From a virus: a stretch of DNA of 63,708 nucleotides. Positions 1 to 7,952 of the stretch are shown here, one piece after another. Below the pieces are notes generated by a model that saw only the letters and a program-made list of their open reading frames with translations, made no database searches and was not told the origin of the DNA. The DNA lies in IMG/VR virus record IMGVR_UViG_3300028394_000003, positions 1-63,708 of that record. One strand, given 5' to 3'. Numbering within the stretch: position 1 is the stretch's first letter; each line of letters begins with the position of its first letter. A program made the position numbers and the translations under genes.

Positions 1-127
1 GTAACGCAGTTCCAGCGGAACCAATAGCATTTCCAGCTGCCCGCATTGGGTCAAGTAGCGCATTGGCATCTGCCATTGGGCCACTCATACCACCATCGGC
101 CATTTTCTTTACAGACTTACCACCACA
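1..127. repeat. Terminal direct repeat, left copy (circular overlap)
   Basis: Bases 1-127 are identical to bases 63582-63708. A reading frame passes through the join without interruption. The simplest reading is an assembly overlap of a circular or circularly permuted genome of about 63,581 bp; a short physical terminal repeat would look the same. Confidence 0.95.
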
Positions 128-529
128 AAATTTAGCGGGTGTGTTTGCAGGCTTACCAACGGGGGCGCTTTTTGCCGTTGCCTTAGTTGGCTTAATTTGT
201 TTTACTTTTTGAATTGCCTCTATGTCGCCAGATTTTTTCTTGGCTTCGTATACATTAGTTACGTTACCACCAGCTTTGTATTTTTTAACGGTTCCGCAGT
301 CTTTCTTAGCACGGCCACCTTTACGTAATTTGGATAGGTCGGTCTTTTCACCAGGGTGCTCTTGCTTATCATGCATGCCGATTGCTTTTTTAACAATCTT
401 TTTATCTAGAGCAGTATCAGCTTCATCTACCGTTTTACGATCGCGCTTAGTAAAGTTTTTTACTTCACGTTGTACTGAGCCGCCTTCTTTAAAGCACTGT
501 ATTTTAGGTAATTTGGTAAAGCCTTCCAT
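1..529 (-). CDS. Virion-like protein with repeated GG motifs (N-terminal part; gene crosses the junction)
   Basis: This is the first 176 codons of a 286-residue protein whose remainder lies at 63250-63581. The ATG at 529 follows the promoter-like element at 571-612. The protein is rich in Lys and Gly and repeats a short pattern of a hydrophobic or basic residue, two variable residues and GG (FKEGG, LRKGG, YKAGG, KMADGG). The same pattern recurs in the neighbouring virion proteins from 45 to 63 kb. No enzyme motif is visible. It is first in the block that leads to the connector and tail genes, so a minor virion protein is likely; function unknown. Confidence 0.8.
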   Translation of the reverse strand, partial: MEGFTKLPKIQCFKEGGSVQREVKNFTKRDRKTVDEADTALDKKIVKKAIGMHDKQEHPGEKTDLSKLRKGGRAKKDCGTVKKYKAGGNVTNVYEAKKKSGDIEAIQKVKQIKPTKATAKSAPVGKPANTPAKFCGGKSVKKMADGGMSGPMADANALLDPMRAAGNAIGSAGTAL

Positions 530-570
530 GGTAAATCCTCGAGGTTAAGTTGTTGATTGGATTGATCAGA

Positions 571-612
571 TCCTATATACATTAATGCATAAAATCAGGC
601 ATTTACGCCCTA
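571..612 (-). promoter_or_regulatory. Phage-specific bipartite promoter, copy a
   Basis: On the minus strand GGGCGT (from 610) is followed 22 bases later by GCATTAATGTATATAGG (from 588), leaving a 17-base spacer between the -35-like hexamer and CATTAA. The -35-like box overlaps the end of the lysozyme gene. Its target is the gene starting at 529, which leads into the connector/tail block across the junction. Eight relatives occur elsewhere in the genome. Confidence 0.7.
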
Positions 613-1131
613 GATTCCAGTTAAAAACAATGCTCTTTCACGCTTACGGCGGTTTTCTAATACCGCTGGTTTGTTCCACATCAGTATCGCGTCAGCCGCG
701 CCCGCGTAGTCATTTACATTGAGACGCTTTACTACGGTAGACTTCTTAAACTGAGTCTCGCCTATATTGAAGCAGAGGCTGTATAGGGCGTCGTATTGAG
801 GTTGTGTGAGGGGTACCCTTACCGAGTTGGCTACGGCCTCGTCACACCACCTTAAATCGCTTTCTAGGAGTTTATCTACGTCTTCTTGAGTAAGCGTTGC
901 CTTCATTAGGTGTGGCTCGTTGGATTTGATGAGATGGCCTACGCCAATCGTCCATAGCCCCTTGCTGTCCTGGTACGCCCTGTATCTGACGCCCTCTTCC
1001 TTGGTTATAAAGGATAGAGTCGACTTGGCTATTGCCATGATGTTCTCTTCTATGTGTGTATAGCGTTCGGTTAGGTGAATGGCCGCAAATATGCCTACCA
1101 CCCACAGTACCGCTACAATTGATCTGTTCAT
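610..1131 (-). CDS. SAR-type endolysin, GH24 lysozyme
   Basis: A 173-residue muralytic enzyme. The T4/P1-type lysozyme triad is intact: Glu46, then Asp55 eight residues on, then Thr61 after five more, within a conserved TIGVGH context. The N-terminus carries an uncleaved hydrophobic segment (about residues 4-20) rich in Ala/Gly/Val, typical of signal-arrest-release endolysins that reach the periplasm by the Sec route and leave the membrane when holin acts. It lies next to the nested spanins and holin-like genes, so this is the lysis cassette. Catalytic assignment is firm; the SAR mode is inferred from the N-terminus. Confidence 0.93.
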   Translation of the reverse strand: MNRSIVAVLWVVGIFAAIHLTERYTHIEENIMAIAKSTLSFITKEEGVRYRAYQDSKGLWTIGVGHLIKSNEPHLMKATLTQEDVDKLLESDLRWCDEAVANSVRVPLTQPQYDALYSLCFNIGETQFKKSTVVKRLNVNDYAGAADAILMWNKPAVLENRRKRERALFLTGI

Positions 1132-1172
1132 AAATACTCCTTATTCCAAACCACTGGATTGGGGATTATATA

Positions 1173-1589
1173 CTACTTGGCTACTTGGTCGTATTGGGTG
1201 TAGCAGGCTTCGAGGGCTGTGCGGATGATGTCGGCTCTGGCAGCTTCCCTTGTAAGAAAGATTGCATCATCGGAGTAAAGGGTTGCCCCAGTGCAACTCT
1301 GTCCATTGCTGGTAATCGTTGCGGGCCGGCTGGGGCGCTTGCGCAACTCGCTAATAGCATCAAACAGCTTAGAGTTAATAGCAGCGATCTGTTCATCTTT
1401 GTTTTTCCTTATTACGTCTGTGGCAGTCTGGTGGGCTTGTTCTTGCTTACGAGCAAGCTCAGTCTGCTCTAGTTTATATTGGTTAAATACCGCCGCCTCT
1501 AGCTTGTGGCCTAGCGTAAAGCCACCGCCAAAAGATAGCGCTATGGCTACGGCGATTCCGATTAAGAAGTATGGGTTTAGTCCAAACAT
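1173..1589 (-). CDS. i-spanin (Rz-like)
   Basis: A 138-residue inner-membrane spanin subunit. One N-terminal transmembrane segment (about residues 8-26) is followed by a charged, mainly helical periplasmic part (about 35-95) as in Rz proteins. A second gene for the outer-membrane partner is embedded in another frame (1181-1396), which is the classical Rz/Rz1 arrangement and the strongest support. The pair fuses inner and outer membranes at the last step of lysis of Gram-negative hosts. The starting ATG at 1589 shares one base with the end of the upstream gene. Confidence 0.88.
   Translation of the reverse strand: MFGLNPYFLIGIAVAIALSFGGGFTLGHKLEAAVFNQYKLEQTELARKQEQAHQTATDVIRKNKDEQIAAINSKLFDAISELRKRPSRPATITSNGQSCTGATLYSDDAIFLTREAARADIIRTALEACYTQYDQVAK
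1181..1396 (-). CDS. o-spanin lipoprotein (Rz1-like), nested in the Rz-like gene
   Basis: A 71-residue reading frame lying wholly inside the i-spanin gene. It has an N-terminal signal peptide with lipobox LLASC (Cys about residue 18), so the mature product is a short outer-membrane lipoprotein. The mature part is Pro-rich, as in Rz1 (PAGPQRLP, LPEPTSS, KPATP). Fully embedded Rz1 genes are known from lambda; here the overlap reaches almost to the end of Rz. It shows that the host has an outer membrane. Confidence 0.85.
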   Translation of the reverse strand: MNRSLLLTLSCLMLLASCASAPAGPQRLPAMDRVALGQPFTPMMQSFLQGKLPEPTSSAQPSKPATPNTTK

Positions 1590-2146
1590 TATACGAACCT
1601 AATAGTAAAGGCAAAGGTTGCCGGGAAGTTCTTAATTAGCGCTGTATTGTCGTGCCACTGGTCTGGCGTAATGAACGCTGGGTCAACCAACGCACGAATA
1701 TTGTGCCCAAAGTTTAGGATCATCATCTTGCCAAAAACATAGTGGTATGAGTTGTACTGCCACAGGTTATGACCTTCAACACGGATGGTGCCGGGGTGTG
1801 TCTCGTTGCAATTAATATCACCAGCGTATGACATGCCGCTTGATCCGTCAATAAACTTGACATTAAAGCCGTAGAATGGATTACGCCAGAGCCACTGAAC
1901 CTTAGACCACCAGCATGGGTTGTGCTCAGCGCGGAATGTTTGGTCGCCGTCTAGGCTGTTGTCTGGCGTCTGAAACCATGATAGGAACGAGAACAGGCGC
2001 GGGCCTGATTGCCAAACCGTAGCGTTGTTGCACCAGCCAATTTGGGTGGAATACATGATGCCAATGATGAATGCTAACGGGAATGTAAGAATAGTCCCGA
2101 TCAGGTTAACTGGCACCAATACAAAGGCGTATAACAGTTTGTTCAT
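1589..2146 (-). CDS. Conserved phage membrane protein in the lysis region
   Basis: A 185-residue protein with one hydrophobic stretch near the N-terminus (about 5-32) and an aromatic-rich remainder (WWSKVQWLWRNPFYGF at about 80-95; many Trp, Tyr and Asn). It lies between the holin-like genes and the endolysin/spanins and overlaps its upstream neighbour by four bases, so it is co-translated with lysis genes. Proteins with this WRNP-x-x-GF pattern occur in phages near lysis modules, but I know of no proven function. Confidence 0.75.
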   Translation of the reverse strand: MNKLLYAFVLVPVNLIGTILTFPLAFIIGIMYSTQIGWCNNATVWQSGPRLFSFLSWFQTPDNSLDGDQTFRAEHNPCWWSKVQWLWRNPFYGFNVKFIDGSSGMSYAGDINCNETHPGTIRVEGHNLWQYNSYHYVFGKMMILNFGHNIRALVDPAFITPDQWHDNTALIKNFPATFAFTIRFV

Positions 2147-2346
2147 TTTTTGTCCAGTGGTAGTGTTGTCACGAAGCGCAATACAGCGCAGGTAATGCCA
2201 ATCGTGATCAGTATTACTCCGTAGTATTTTGGGTCGATGATGTTCTGCACGTACGAGAAGTTTTCATACACTGCGCCGACTATCATTAAAGCCAACGAGA
2301 ACCACATGGTCTTAGAGTGCATTGCACCCCGAGTAGTGCGTCTCAT
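2143..2346 (-). CDS. Putative holin
   Basis: A 67-residue protein. The ATG at 2346 forms an ATGA overlap with the preceding stop, which favours it over a longer upstream start. Two hydrophobic segments (about residues 12-27 and 42-58) are separated by a short loop, and the end is charged (PLDKK). Size, membrane topology and position in front of endolysin and spanins fit a small holin or pinholin. No sequence motif proves this. Confidence 0.65.
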   Translation of the reverse strand: MRRTTRGAMHSKTMWFSLALMIVGAVYENFSYVQNIIDPKYYGVILITIGITCAVLRFVTTLPLDKK

Positions 2347-2588
2347 TTTCTGGTTTCTAGTTCCATAACGCGGTCCATCTTGTCTTCTAGCCGGTGCAGT
2401 GACTTGAGCACTTCGTTCCACCGGTCGTTGAAGTCTTCCTTTGACACGTATTTTGATGGCAGATCCTCGCGCAGTTTAGCTACGTCATTTTTAAGTTCCT
2501 GAACCGCAGTCCAGAGTTCTCTGCAAAACCAACCGAGCACTCCGCAAACGATAGGGATGAATATGTTGAATACTTGTTGTAAGTCCAT
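2343..2588 (-). CDS. Small membrane protein with coiled coil, lysis region
   Basis: An 81-residue protein with an N-terminal transmembrane segment (about 7-24) and a long charged amphipathic helix with heptad-like spacing (about 27-78). It ends in an ATGA overlap with the holin-like gene. Such proteins are common in phage lysis cassettes and are variously annotated as holin or holin accessory. A role in timing of lysis is plausible but not shown. Confidence 0.7.
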   Translation of the reverse strand: MDLQQVFNIFIPIVCGVLGWFCRELWTAVQELKNDVAKLREDLPSKYVSKEDFNDRWNEVLKSLHRLEDKMDRVMELETRK

Positions 2589-2590
2589 AG

Positions 2591-3673
2591 TTAGGCCGTG
2601 TAGGTGCCAGAGGCTGTGTATTTAAGAATAGTATTAGAACCGCTGGTTGTGATTGTTGGGCTGCCTGTGTATGTGCCTGTGTAGCGTGTTGTTGGGATAG
2701 ATAAAATAACAACGCCAGAACCACCAGCGCCGCCGGGATTACTAACGCCACCGCCAGATCGCTCTGAACCACCACCGCCTCCGCCAGTATTTGCTGTACC
2801 AGCAGTACCTATACCACCAGATCCAGCTCCACCACCACCTGATCCGCCTGCTCCCGGTGTTCCTCCAACTGCACAAACTGTAACTGCTGAACCACCACCA
2901 CCACCAGCGTAAGTTACTGCGGAACCTGTAATGCTTGATGAAGAACCTGCGCCGCCTGCTCCGCCAACTAATCCAGACCCAGCTCCACCAGCAGCACCAG
3001 ATCCACCACCACCGCCTTGTCCGCCGTTTGGAAGTTGTCCTGCGCCGCCCGCATTTCCTTGACCTGATGTTCCACTAGCCCCAGCGCTTGCCAATCCACC
3101 GCCACCGCCGCCTGAGCCACCAGATGTTGGGACTTGTCCTGAAACATATCCACCACCACCTCCACCACCGACTGCAGTAGTTAATCCTGTAATAGAAGAG
3201 CTTGATCCACTGCCACCCGTATAACCACCATTTCCAGCGCCCGCAGTGCCTCCTCCTCCAACAGTGACTGTATAGACTGATGATTGCAAAAGATTAGTAG
3301 TTCCTGATACAAAACCGCCAGCTCCACCACCTCCACCGACAAACGCCCCACTACCGCCACCGCCGCCAGCAACAATTAAATACGATACTGTGTAGCCTGC
3401 GCTTTTAACCGTTGTCCATGCGCCAGCAATATAACCCTCAATACCTAACACAGAACCATCTGTGTTGTATCGAATCATGCCGTTAATTGGGCTTGCTGGA
3501 CGTTGTGCTGTCGTGCCAACTGGCAGAGTAACGGCGCCAGTTGAATTAAGCGTTACGTTCTGATCTGTACCAATTGTAAGAGCAGCCGCACCACTAGTTT
3601 GTAGTTGCAATGCGCCACTGTTGTCAGCAGTCTCTACAATGCCTGTTGAATTTGCGTTGATAGTTGTCGTCAT
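2591..3673 (-). CDS. Glycine-rich tail-fibre adhesin, copy 1
   Basis: A 360-residue protein. The N-terminal part (about 1-95) holds a fibre module with an RPASP-x-x-GMIRYNT motif followed by an EGY...W segment. The body (about 100-320) is composed mostly of glycine runs, as in polyglycine-sandwich receptor-binding tips such as the gp38 adhesins of some T4-like phages. The end (TTSGSNTILKYTASGTYTA) nearly matches that of the next gene, a clear paralogue. The stop overlaps the start region of the lysis genes closely. Receptor binding is inferred from composition and context. Confidence 0.8.
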   Translation of the reverse strand: MTTTINANSTGIVETADNSGALQLQTSGAAALTIGTDQNVTLNSTGAVTLPVGTTAQRPASPINGMIRYNTDGSVLGIEGYIAGAWTTVKSAGYTVSYLIVAGGGGGSGAFVGGGGGAGGFVSGTTNLLQSSVYTVTVGGGGTAGAGNGGYTGGSGSSSSITGLTTAVGGGGGGGYVSGQVPTSGGSGGGGGGLASAGASGTSGQGNAGGAGQLPNGGQGGGGGSGAAGGAGSGLVGGAGGAGSSSSITGSAVTYAGGGGGSAVTVCAVGGTPGAGGSGGGGAGSGGIGTAGTANTGGGGGGSERSGGGVSNPGGAGGSGVVILSIPTTRYTGTYTGSPTITTSGSNTILKYTASGTYTA

Positions 3674-4752
3674 GCTGTATAAGTTCCGCTTGATGTGAAT
3701 GTAATAATTGTGTTTGAGCCAGATGTTGTAATGGTTGGCGATCCAGTTGTTGTTCCTGAATAGTTTCCAGTAGGCACAGAAATAATGATCACACCAGAAC
3801 CGCCAAGACCACCGCCATATCCCGTAGCAATGTAATATGAACCTGCTCCTCCACCGCCACCAGTATTAGTTGTGCCAGCAGAACCAGCACCTGTACTTGA
3901 TCCATTTCCACCACCACCTGCACCGCCAGTGCCACCAGTGCCACCTAAATAAGTTCCTCCGCCACCACCACCTGCACGAGTTACGGATGTTCCTGTAATT
4001 GAGGATGCTGAACCTGCTCCGCCATTACCACCTGCAACAGCACTTCCATCAGCACCAACAGCACTTGCTCCTCCACCACCGCCACCACCATAAACTCCGC
4101 CAATATAACCTGTACCTCCAGCACTTCCTTGACCAGAAGTTCCAGCATATCCAGCGACAACACAACCGCCGCCACCTGAACCACCAGAACTTCCTGCTAA
4201 ACTTTGTCCTCCACCACCGCCACCACCTATAGAAGTTAAAGTGGTAATTCCCGTTCCTGAAAAAACAGAATTTGTTCCCTGAACGCCAGCGCTTACTCCA
4301 CTTACACCGCCAGTACCACCACCACCGACTGTTGCTGTAAAAACAGTACCGCCAGTAAAAGTAGCAGATGCAGTTAAATATCCACCTCCGCCTCCACCTC
4401 CACCATAAGCAGTACCGCCACCACCTCCGCCAGCAACAACTAGATAAGATGCTGTGTATGTGTATGAACCCGTAATTGGAGCCCATGCACTATTAATGTA
4501 ACCTTCTAATAGGTTATAGCCAGTGTTGTACCGAATCATTCCGTTTACTGGAGATGCTGGGCGTTGTGCTGTTGTGCCAACTGGGATGCCTAATGCGCCA
4601 GCGCTGTTGGCTGTGATGTTTTGTAACGTGTCAATGGTAAGACCGCTGACACTATTTGTCTGCAGCACCAACGTGCCAGTGCCGTCCGCCGACTTGGTAA
4701 TCGACGGGACTCTGTCAACTGCTGTACTCTTTACGTTAATGGTCGATGCCAT
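3670..4752 (-). CDS. Glycine-rich tail-fibre adhesin, copy 2
   Basis: A 360-residue paralogue of the downstream protein with the same order of parts: N-terminal INVKST/NANST-like start, RPASP-x-x-GMIRYNT module, a long polyglycine body and a SGSNTIITFTSSGTYTA end. The two genes overlap by four bases. The ends are conserved while the glycine body differs, as expected for exchangeable or diversifying adhesin tips. Two equal-length copies may form a hetero-oligomer or offer alternative receptor specificities. Confidence 0.8.
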   Translation of the reverse strand: MASTINVKSTAVDRVPSITKSADGTGTLVLQTNSVSGLTIDTLQNITANSAGALGIPVGTTAQRPASPVNGMIRYNTGYNLLEGYINSAWAPITGSYTYTASYLVVAGGGGGGTAYGGGGGGGGYLTASATFTGGTVFTATVGGGGTGGVSGVSAGVQGTNSVFSGTGITTLTSIGGGGGGGQSLAGSSGGSGGGGCVVAGYAGTSGQGSAGGTGYIGGVYGGGGGGGASAVGADGSAVAGGNGGAGSASSITGTSVTRAGGGGGGTYLGGTGGTGGAGGGGNGSSTGAGSAGTTNTGGGGGAGSYYIATGYGGGLGGSGVIIISVPTGNYSGTTTGSPTITTSGSNTIITFTSSGTYTA

Positions 4753-4761
4753 TGATTATCC

Positions 4762-5169
4762 TTAGCTAGACCACTGTTCAATTGGTGCAGTAGGGAATAC
4801 TGGGTTTTCTACTGGGTTAACCGCCAAGTTGCGTACAGTGCTACGGTAGCTAATAAAGGCTGCCTGATTAACTAGATATGGGTTTGACTTGGTAGGATCG
4901 CCAACGTCAGCAATAGAAGTCCAGTCGGTAGAAGCTAAAATTCCAGAAGCCTTTTGTTTGCACTGAGCAATTAACTCTTCGGGCGTTGGGGGTGGTACAT
5001 ATGGAGCAATAAATACTCCATCAACATAAGTCCATCCAATGCCCGCTGTGTCTGATTGAACAGCGATGATTGGTGCTTCAAATCCGGGAGGGGGATTAGA
5101 AGGAGCTGTATCGTAGTCGATGATGTTAACGACTGCTGTTAGGTCAATAATTGCGTATCTTTGTGTCAT
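4762..5169 (-). CDS. Tail-fibre assembly chaperone-like protein
   Basis: A 135-residue protein. The N-terminal half resembles small fibre-associated proteins (a YAIIDLTAVVNII start, then a DTAGIGWTYVDGVF strand pattern). The middle has PPPTPEELIAQCK, and the C-terminal half is helical with an AAFISYRSTVRNLA pattern seen in Phage_tail_APC/XkdW-type proteins. It lies between two adhesin genes, where fibre chaperones usually sit. Function is inferred from pattern and place. Confidence 0.65.
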   Translation of the reverse strand: MTQRYAIIDLTAVVNIIDYDTAPSNPPPGFEAPIIAVQSDTAGIGWTYVDGVFIAPYVPPPTPEELIAQCKQKASGILASTDWTSIADVGDPTKSNPYLVNQAAFISYRSTVRNLAVNPVENPVFPTAPIEQWSS

Positions 5170-5178
5170 AATAAAATC

Positions 5179-5961
5179 CTAGAAGTATGCGTAAACAAGA
5201 ATTAATCCTGCGCTACCTGCTGCACCAGCATAACCACTAGTCCCTGCCGCACCGCCAGTGCCTGCGCCGCCAATTGCATAAGAATAAGTTGCTGCAGGGC
5301 TAGTAATAATTGCATTTATAAATCCTCCAGACCCACCACCGCCGCCTCCATAACAACCTGCAGCTCCGTTTGTTCCGCCGCCACCGCCTCCAGAACCACT
5401 GTTTGCAACAGATGCGCCACCAGCGCTATTTGCACTGCCGTTTCCGCAACCTCCAAAGGGGCTTGCCCCACCAGTTCCGCCAGAGATAAATGATGTGGTG
5501 TTATTGTTTGCCCAAAATCCAGAACCAAGATTTCCAGTTAAGGCGTATCCAATCATTCCAGAAGCAAGAGATCCAGCGCCTACTTGAGATCCTGTTGCAA
5601 GACCCCTGCCGCCAGAACAACTTGCTCCTCCAAAAGTAGAAGTTCCAGCTACTACTCCGTCGGCGCCTCCTCCAGCTACACCGCCGCCACCGCCACCGCC
5701 ACCACCGCCGACCATTAAAACCTGTAAATACTTAGCACCAGTAGGGGTTGTATAAGTACCAGAACCGCTTGTATATGTAGTTAGAGTAGGCGCTGCTCCA
5801 GTACCAGTTGAAACAGATTGCCACGCACTACCAACATACTGATCAAACAGACCTGTTGTGGTGTTGTAGCCCATCTGACCAACTGCTGGTGAGGCTGGGC
5901 GAGTGGCTGTTGTCCAAGACGGGAAGAATCCCCCGTTTGTGCCGTCGACTAAAAATGTCAT
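5179..5961 (-). CDS. Glycine-rich tail-fibre adhesin, copy 3
   Basis: A 260-residue shorter relative of the two adhesins downstream. The N-terminus has the ATRPASPAVGQMGYNT module and a QYVGSAW segment; the body (about 85-230) is rich in glycine runs; the end (AGSAGLILVYAYF) differs from the other two. It may form a different fibre tip. No catalytic motifs. Confidence 0.77.
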   Translation of the reverse strand: MTFLVDGTNGGFFPSWTTATRPASPAVGQMGYNTTTGLFDQYVGSAWQSVSTGTGAAPTLTTYTSGSGTYTTPTGAKYLQVLMVGGGGGGGGGGVAGGGADGVVAGTSTFGGASCSGGRGLATGSQVGAGSLASGMIGYALTGNLGSGFWANNNTTSFISGGTGGASPFGGCGNGSANSAGGASVANSGSGGGGGGTNGAAGCYGGGGGGSGGFINAIITSPAATYSYAIGGAGTGGAAGTSGYAGAAGSAGLILVYAYF

Positions 5962-5970
5962 GCTGTTTCC

Positions 5971-6237
5971 TTATTCTATATTTACAACAATGGTGTTATC
6001 TTCTAACGCCTCGATCTCATGCCACTCGTTGGCAGTTAAATCGACAGCATCGTCTGTTGGCGTTAAGATTAATTCTAAATTCTCTTTGCGTATTACACAT
6101 GAGCCCAATAAGCACATTGTTGCGTGGTTGTACTCATGCTCATGTCTTGGCAATCCCTCACCCTTATTCAGAACAAAATCACTAACTTTTAATCCTTTAT
6201 AGAAGAAAAGTTTTCTGATTGTGGCTGGGATTGTCAT
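5971..6237 (-). CDS. Small cupin-like protein among tail genes
   Basis: An 88-residue protein. The ATG at 6237 (after the neighbour's stop at 6242) gives MTIPATIRK and is preferred to a longer start. The middle reads GLPRHEHEYNHATMCLLGS, matching the first cupin motif (His-x-His, then His, then Gly), and WHEIEALEDNT resembles the second. It is therefore probably a minimal metal-binding beta-barrel. A sugar-modifying or structural role in the fibres is possible; its presence inside the tail-fibre bank is unusual. Confidence 0.65.
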   Translation of the reverse strand: MTIPATIRKLFFYKGLKVSDFVLNKGEGLPRHEHEYNHATMCLLGSCVIRKENLELILTPTDDAVDLTANEWHEIEALEDNTIVVNIE

Positions 6238-6241
6238 CTTA

Positions 6242-6658
6242 TTATACCGACACAACACCTGAGGTTACTGGAACCCAAGATAGAGTTGCCTCATCCCACT
6301 CATAGGTTTTGCCGTCTGTAGGATATGGCACTGGGGCTTCCCAAAGGAATGTAGTTGTATTCAATATCCATGATGGATAAGGTTGGGGTGCATAAAATAC
6401 ACCAACATTACCGTTCAATGTGTAACTGGGGTCGTACGTGTAGCCAATGCCAGCGTAGTTAGCACGAAGGGCTTTAGACTGATCTGGATCAGGCTCTGGT
6501 GGATTGCTGTTAGGAATGTAGTACACGTTGCCGTAAGTGTTGTAGCTAGTCTGTATCCAAGTTCCCGGGGATGTGTCAACGAAGGTGTCGAAGAAACTTG
6601 CATCGGCTGCGATTACCTCCAAGACGATGTTGTTGTTGACTTTAGCGTAGTAACTCAT
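6242..6658 (-). CDS. Conserved tail-region protein
   Basis: A 138-residue protein beginning MSYYAKV with repeated aromatic-Pro motifs (YPSWILN, WEAPVPYPTDGK, YEWDEATLSWV). Proteins of this pattern are recurrent companions of tail fibres in aquatic phages, but I know no function. It is rich in Tyr, Asn and Pro, likely all-beta, and sits in a close minus-strand series between the cupin and a 55-residue protein. Confidence 0.75.
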   Translation of the reverse strand: MSYYAKVNNNIVLEVIAADASFFDTFVDTSPGTWIQTSYNTYGNVYYIPNSNPPEPDPDQSKALRANYAGIGYTYDPSYTLNGNVGVFYAPQPYPSWILNTTTFLWEAPVPYPTDGKTYEWDEATLSWVPVTSGVVSV

Positions 6659-6662
6659 TTAT

Positions 6663-6830
6663 TTATGCTCCTGCTGGGGGAAGTGGTTGGTTGCCTTCAG
6701 ATAGCCATACTTGGTATTGTTGCCAGTCTGTGTTTTCTGGGTCGTTGGGGATACAAGCCATGTCTGGTAATCTCCAAACGCAACCGTCTGTTGATCCTCT
6801 AACTTCTACTAGTTGATAGTTGTATTCCAT
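6663..6830 (-). CDS. Small tail assembly chaperone-like protein (55 aa)
   Basis: A short gene between 6658 and the next stop at 6831. Translation gives MEYNYQLVEVRG at the start and NTDWQQYQVWLSEGNQP near the end. The final pattern (D-W-x-x-Y-x-x-W-L-x-x-GN-x-P) is typical of the C-terminal part of XkdW/Phage_tail_APC proteins. The ATG (6828-6830) directly abuts the upstream gene's stop. Likely a fibre assembly helper. Confidence 0.7.
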   Translation of the reverse strand: MEYNYQLVEVRGSTDGCVWRLPDMACIPNDPENTDWQQYQVWLSEGNQPLPPAGA

Positions 6831-7943
6831 TTATAACTCCGAAGAAAATGCACCGTAAGAAGTGGCGCTATTACTTCCACTCCATAAAGCGCCTGTGCCA
6901 GTAACAAATGTCCCTGCTGTTGAAATTCTTAAAAACATAGTATTGTAAGTAGACCCAACATCCGCAACTGACGTAACGGCATAGGGTGTTGCAGCAACTT
7001 GAACTGCAGTTACAGATGATGTTATCGTTGGTGTGGTTCTCATTGTTACTCTTAGAGGGACATATATATCACATTGTGTTGTACTAAATGCAAATCCATT
7101 TCCAATGATAGGGTAAAGAGGATTTCCACCAAAAGAATTTCCGCCAATTTGCTGGTAGTATCTTTGGCATTTAATTAATTCATTTCCAAAGTCCCTAAAC
7201 TCAAATCCAGTAGCAGAGCTACCTACTTCTAGTTGTACGCCTGTTATGTAGAATGTTGCGCCATTTGTGCCTACTACGCTTACTGCGCTTGTAACAGTAA
7301 AATATTGAGTAGCAGACCATGAACCAGCAGTTCCACTATAAGTTGAACCAGCTCCAAGGCTTAATCTAACCATTAACCCAATACCACTAGTTGTTAGCCA
7401 AGTTGCGGTTGTTGAACCAGCAATAGTAACACTAATTGTCGTCCATGTATTAGCAACGGAAATTGAATAACTAAATGGGTAATTTTGTGTGTTTGCGGAA
7501 TTATTTAATGAACCACCAAATGTTCCTGTAAGGCTTGAATATACTTGAAATGATAGAGTTACAGTTTTGGCATTAGCAGTTCCCCAAGCTAAATCTGCAA
7601 CATTGTACCCTTCAATGTATTGAAAAAACATAAAATAATCACTTGCACCTACTGTATAAGCAGAAGAAGATGTAAAGCCTAAATAGTTTGTATACCCTAC
7701 TGGCGGAGTTACAGAACCAGCATTTTGTTGCCAAGTTCCTTTAGATGATTGTGAAGCCGCATATCCCCATCTATCTACAGTATAAGAATTTATAGCGGTA
7801 CCACTAGCCCCAGCATTACGCTGGTCAATACGCATATCGCCGTTGATGATTCTGTTTTTAAAGACGGTAGCGTTACCAGCACCGAGGCTGACCCCCGTTA
7901 CGCTGCTTTGTATTACGTCTGCGTTGATTGTTCCGTATGCCAT
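6831..7943 (-). CDS. Tail fibre or receptor-binding protein
   Basis: A 370-residue protein. The N-terminus contains KNRIINGDMRIDQRN (about 30-44), a motif frequent at the start of phage tail proteins with carbohydrate-binding beta-sandwiches. The middle is Ser/Thr/Gly-rich with alternating strands, followed by FYITGVQLEVGSSATGFEFRDFGNELIKCQRYYQQ (split here: ITGVQLEVG then LIKCQRYYQQ), a common closing motif of such domains. Together with neighbours it forms a bank of surface-binding proteins. Confidence 0.75.
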   Translation of the reverse strand: MAYGTINADVIQSSVTGVSLGAGNATVFKNRIINGDMRIDQRNAGASGTAINSYTVDRWGYAASQSSKGTWQQNAGSVTPPVGYTNYLGFTSSSAYTVGASDYFMFFQYIEGYNVADLAWGTANAKTVTLSFQVYSSLTGTFGGSLNNSANTQNYPFSYSISVANTWTTISVTIAGSTTATWLTTSGIGLMVRLSLGAGSTYSGTAGSWSATQYFTVTSAVSVVGTNGATFYITGVQLEVGSSATGFEFRDFGNELIKCQRYYQQIGGNSFGGNPLYPIIGNGFAFSTTQCDIYVPLRVTMRTTPTITSSVTAVQVAATPYAVTSVADVGSTYNTMFLRISTAGTFVTGTGALWSGSNSATSYGAFSSEL

Positions 7944-7952
7944 ACTTGTTCC

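Noticed and set aside
872-1105. Frame overlapping the endolysin on the same strand
   Set aside because: It has no ribosome site and a composition of Gly/Arg/Gln typical of an out-of-frame shadow.
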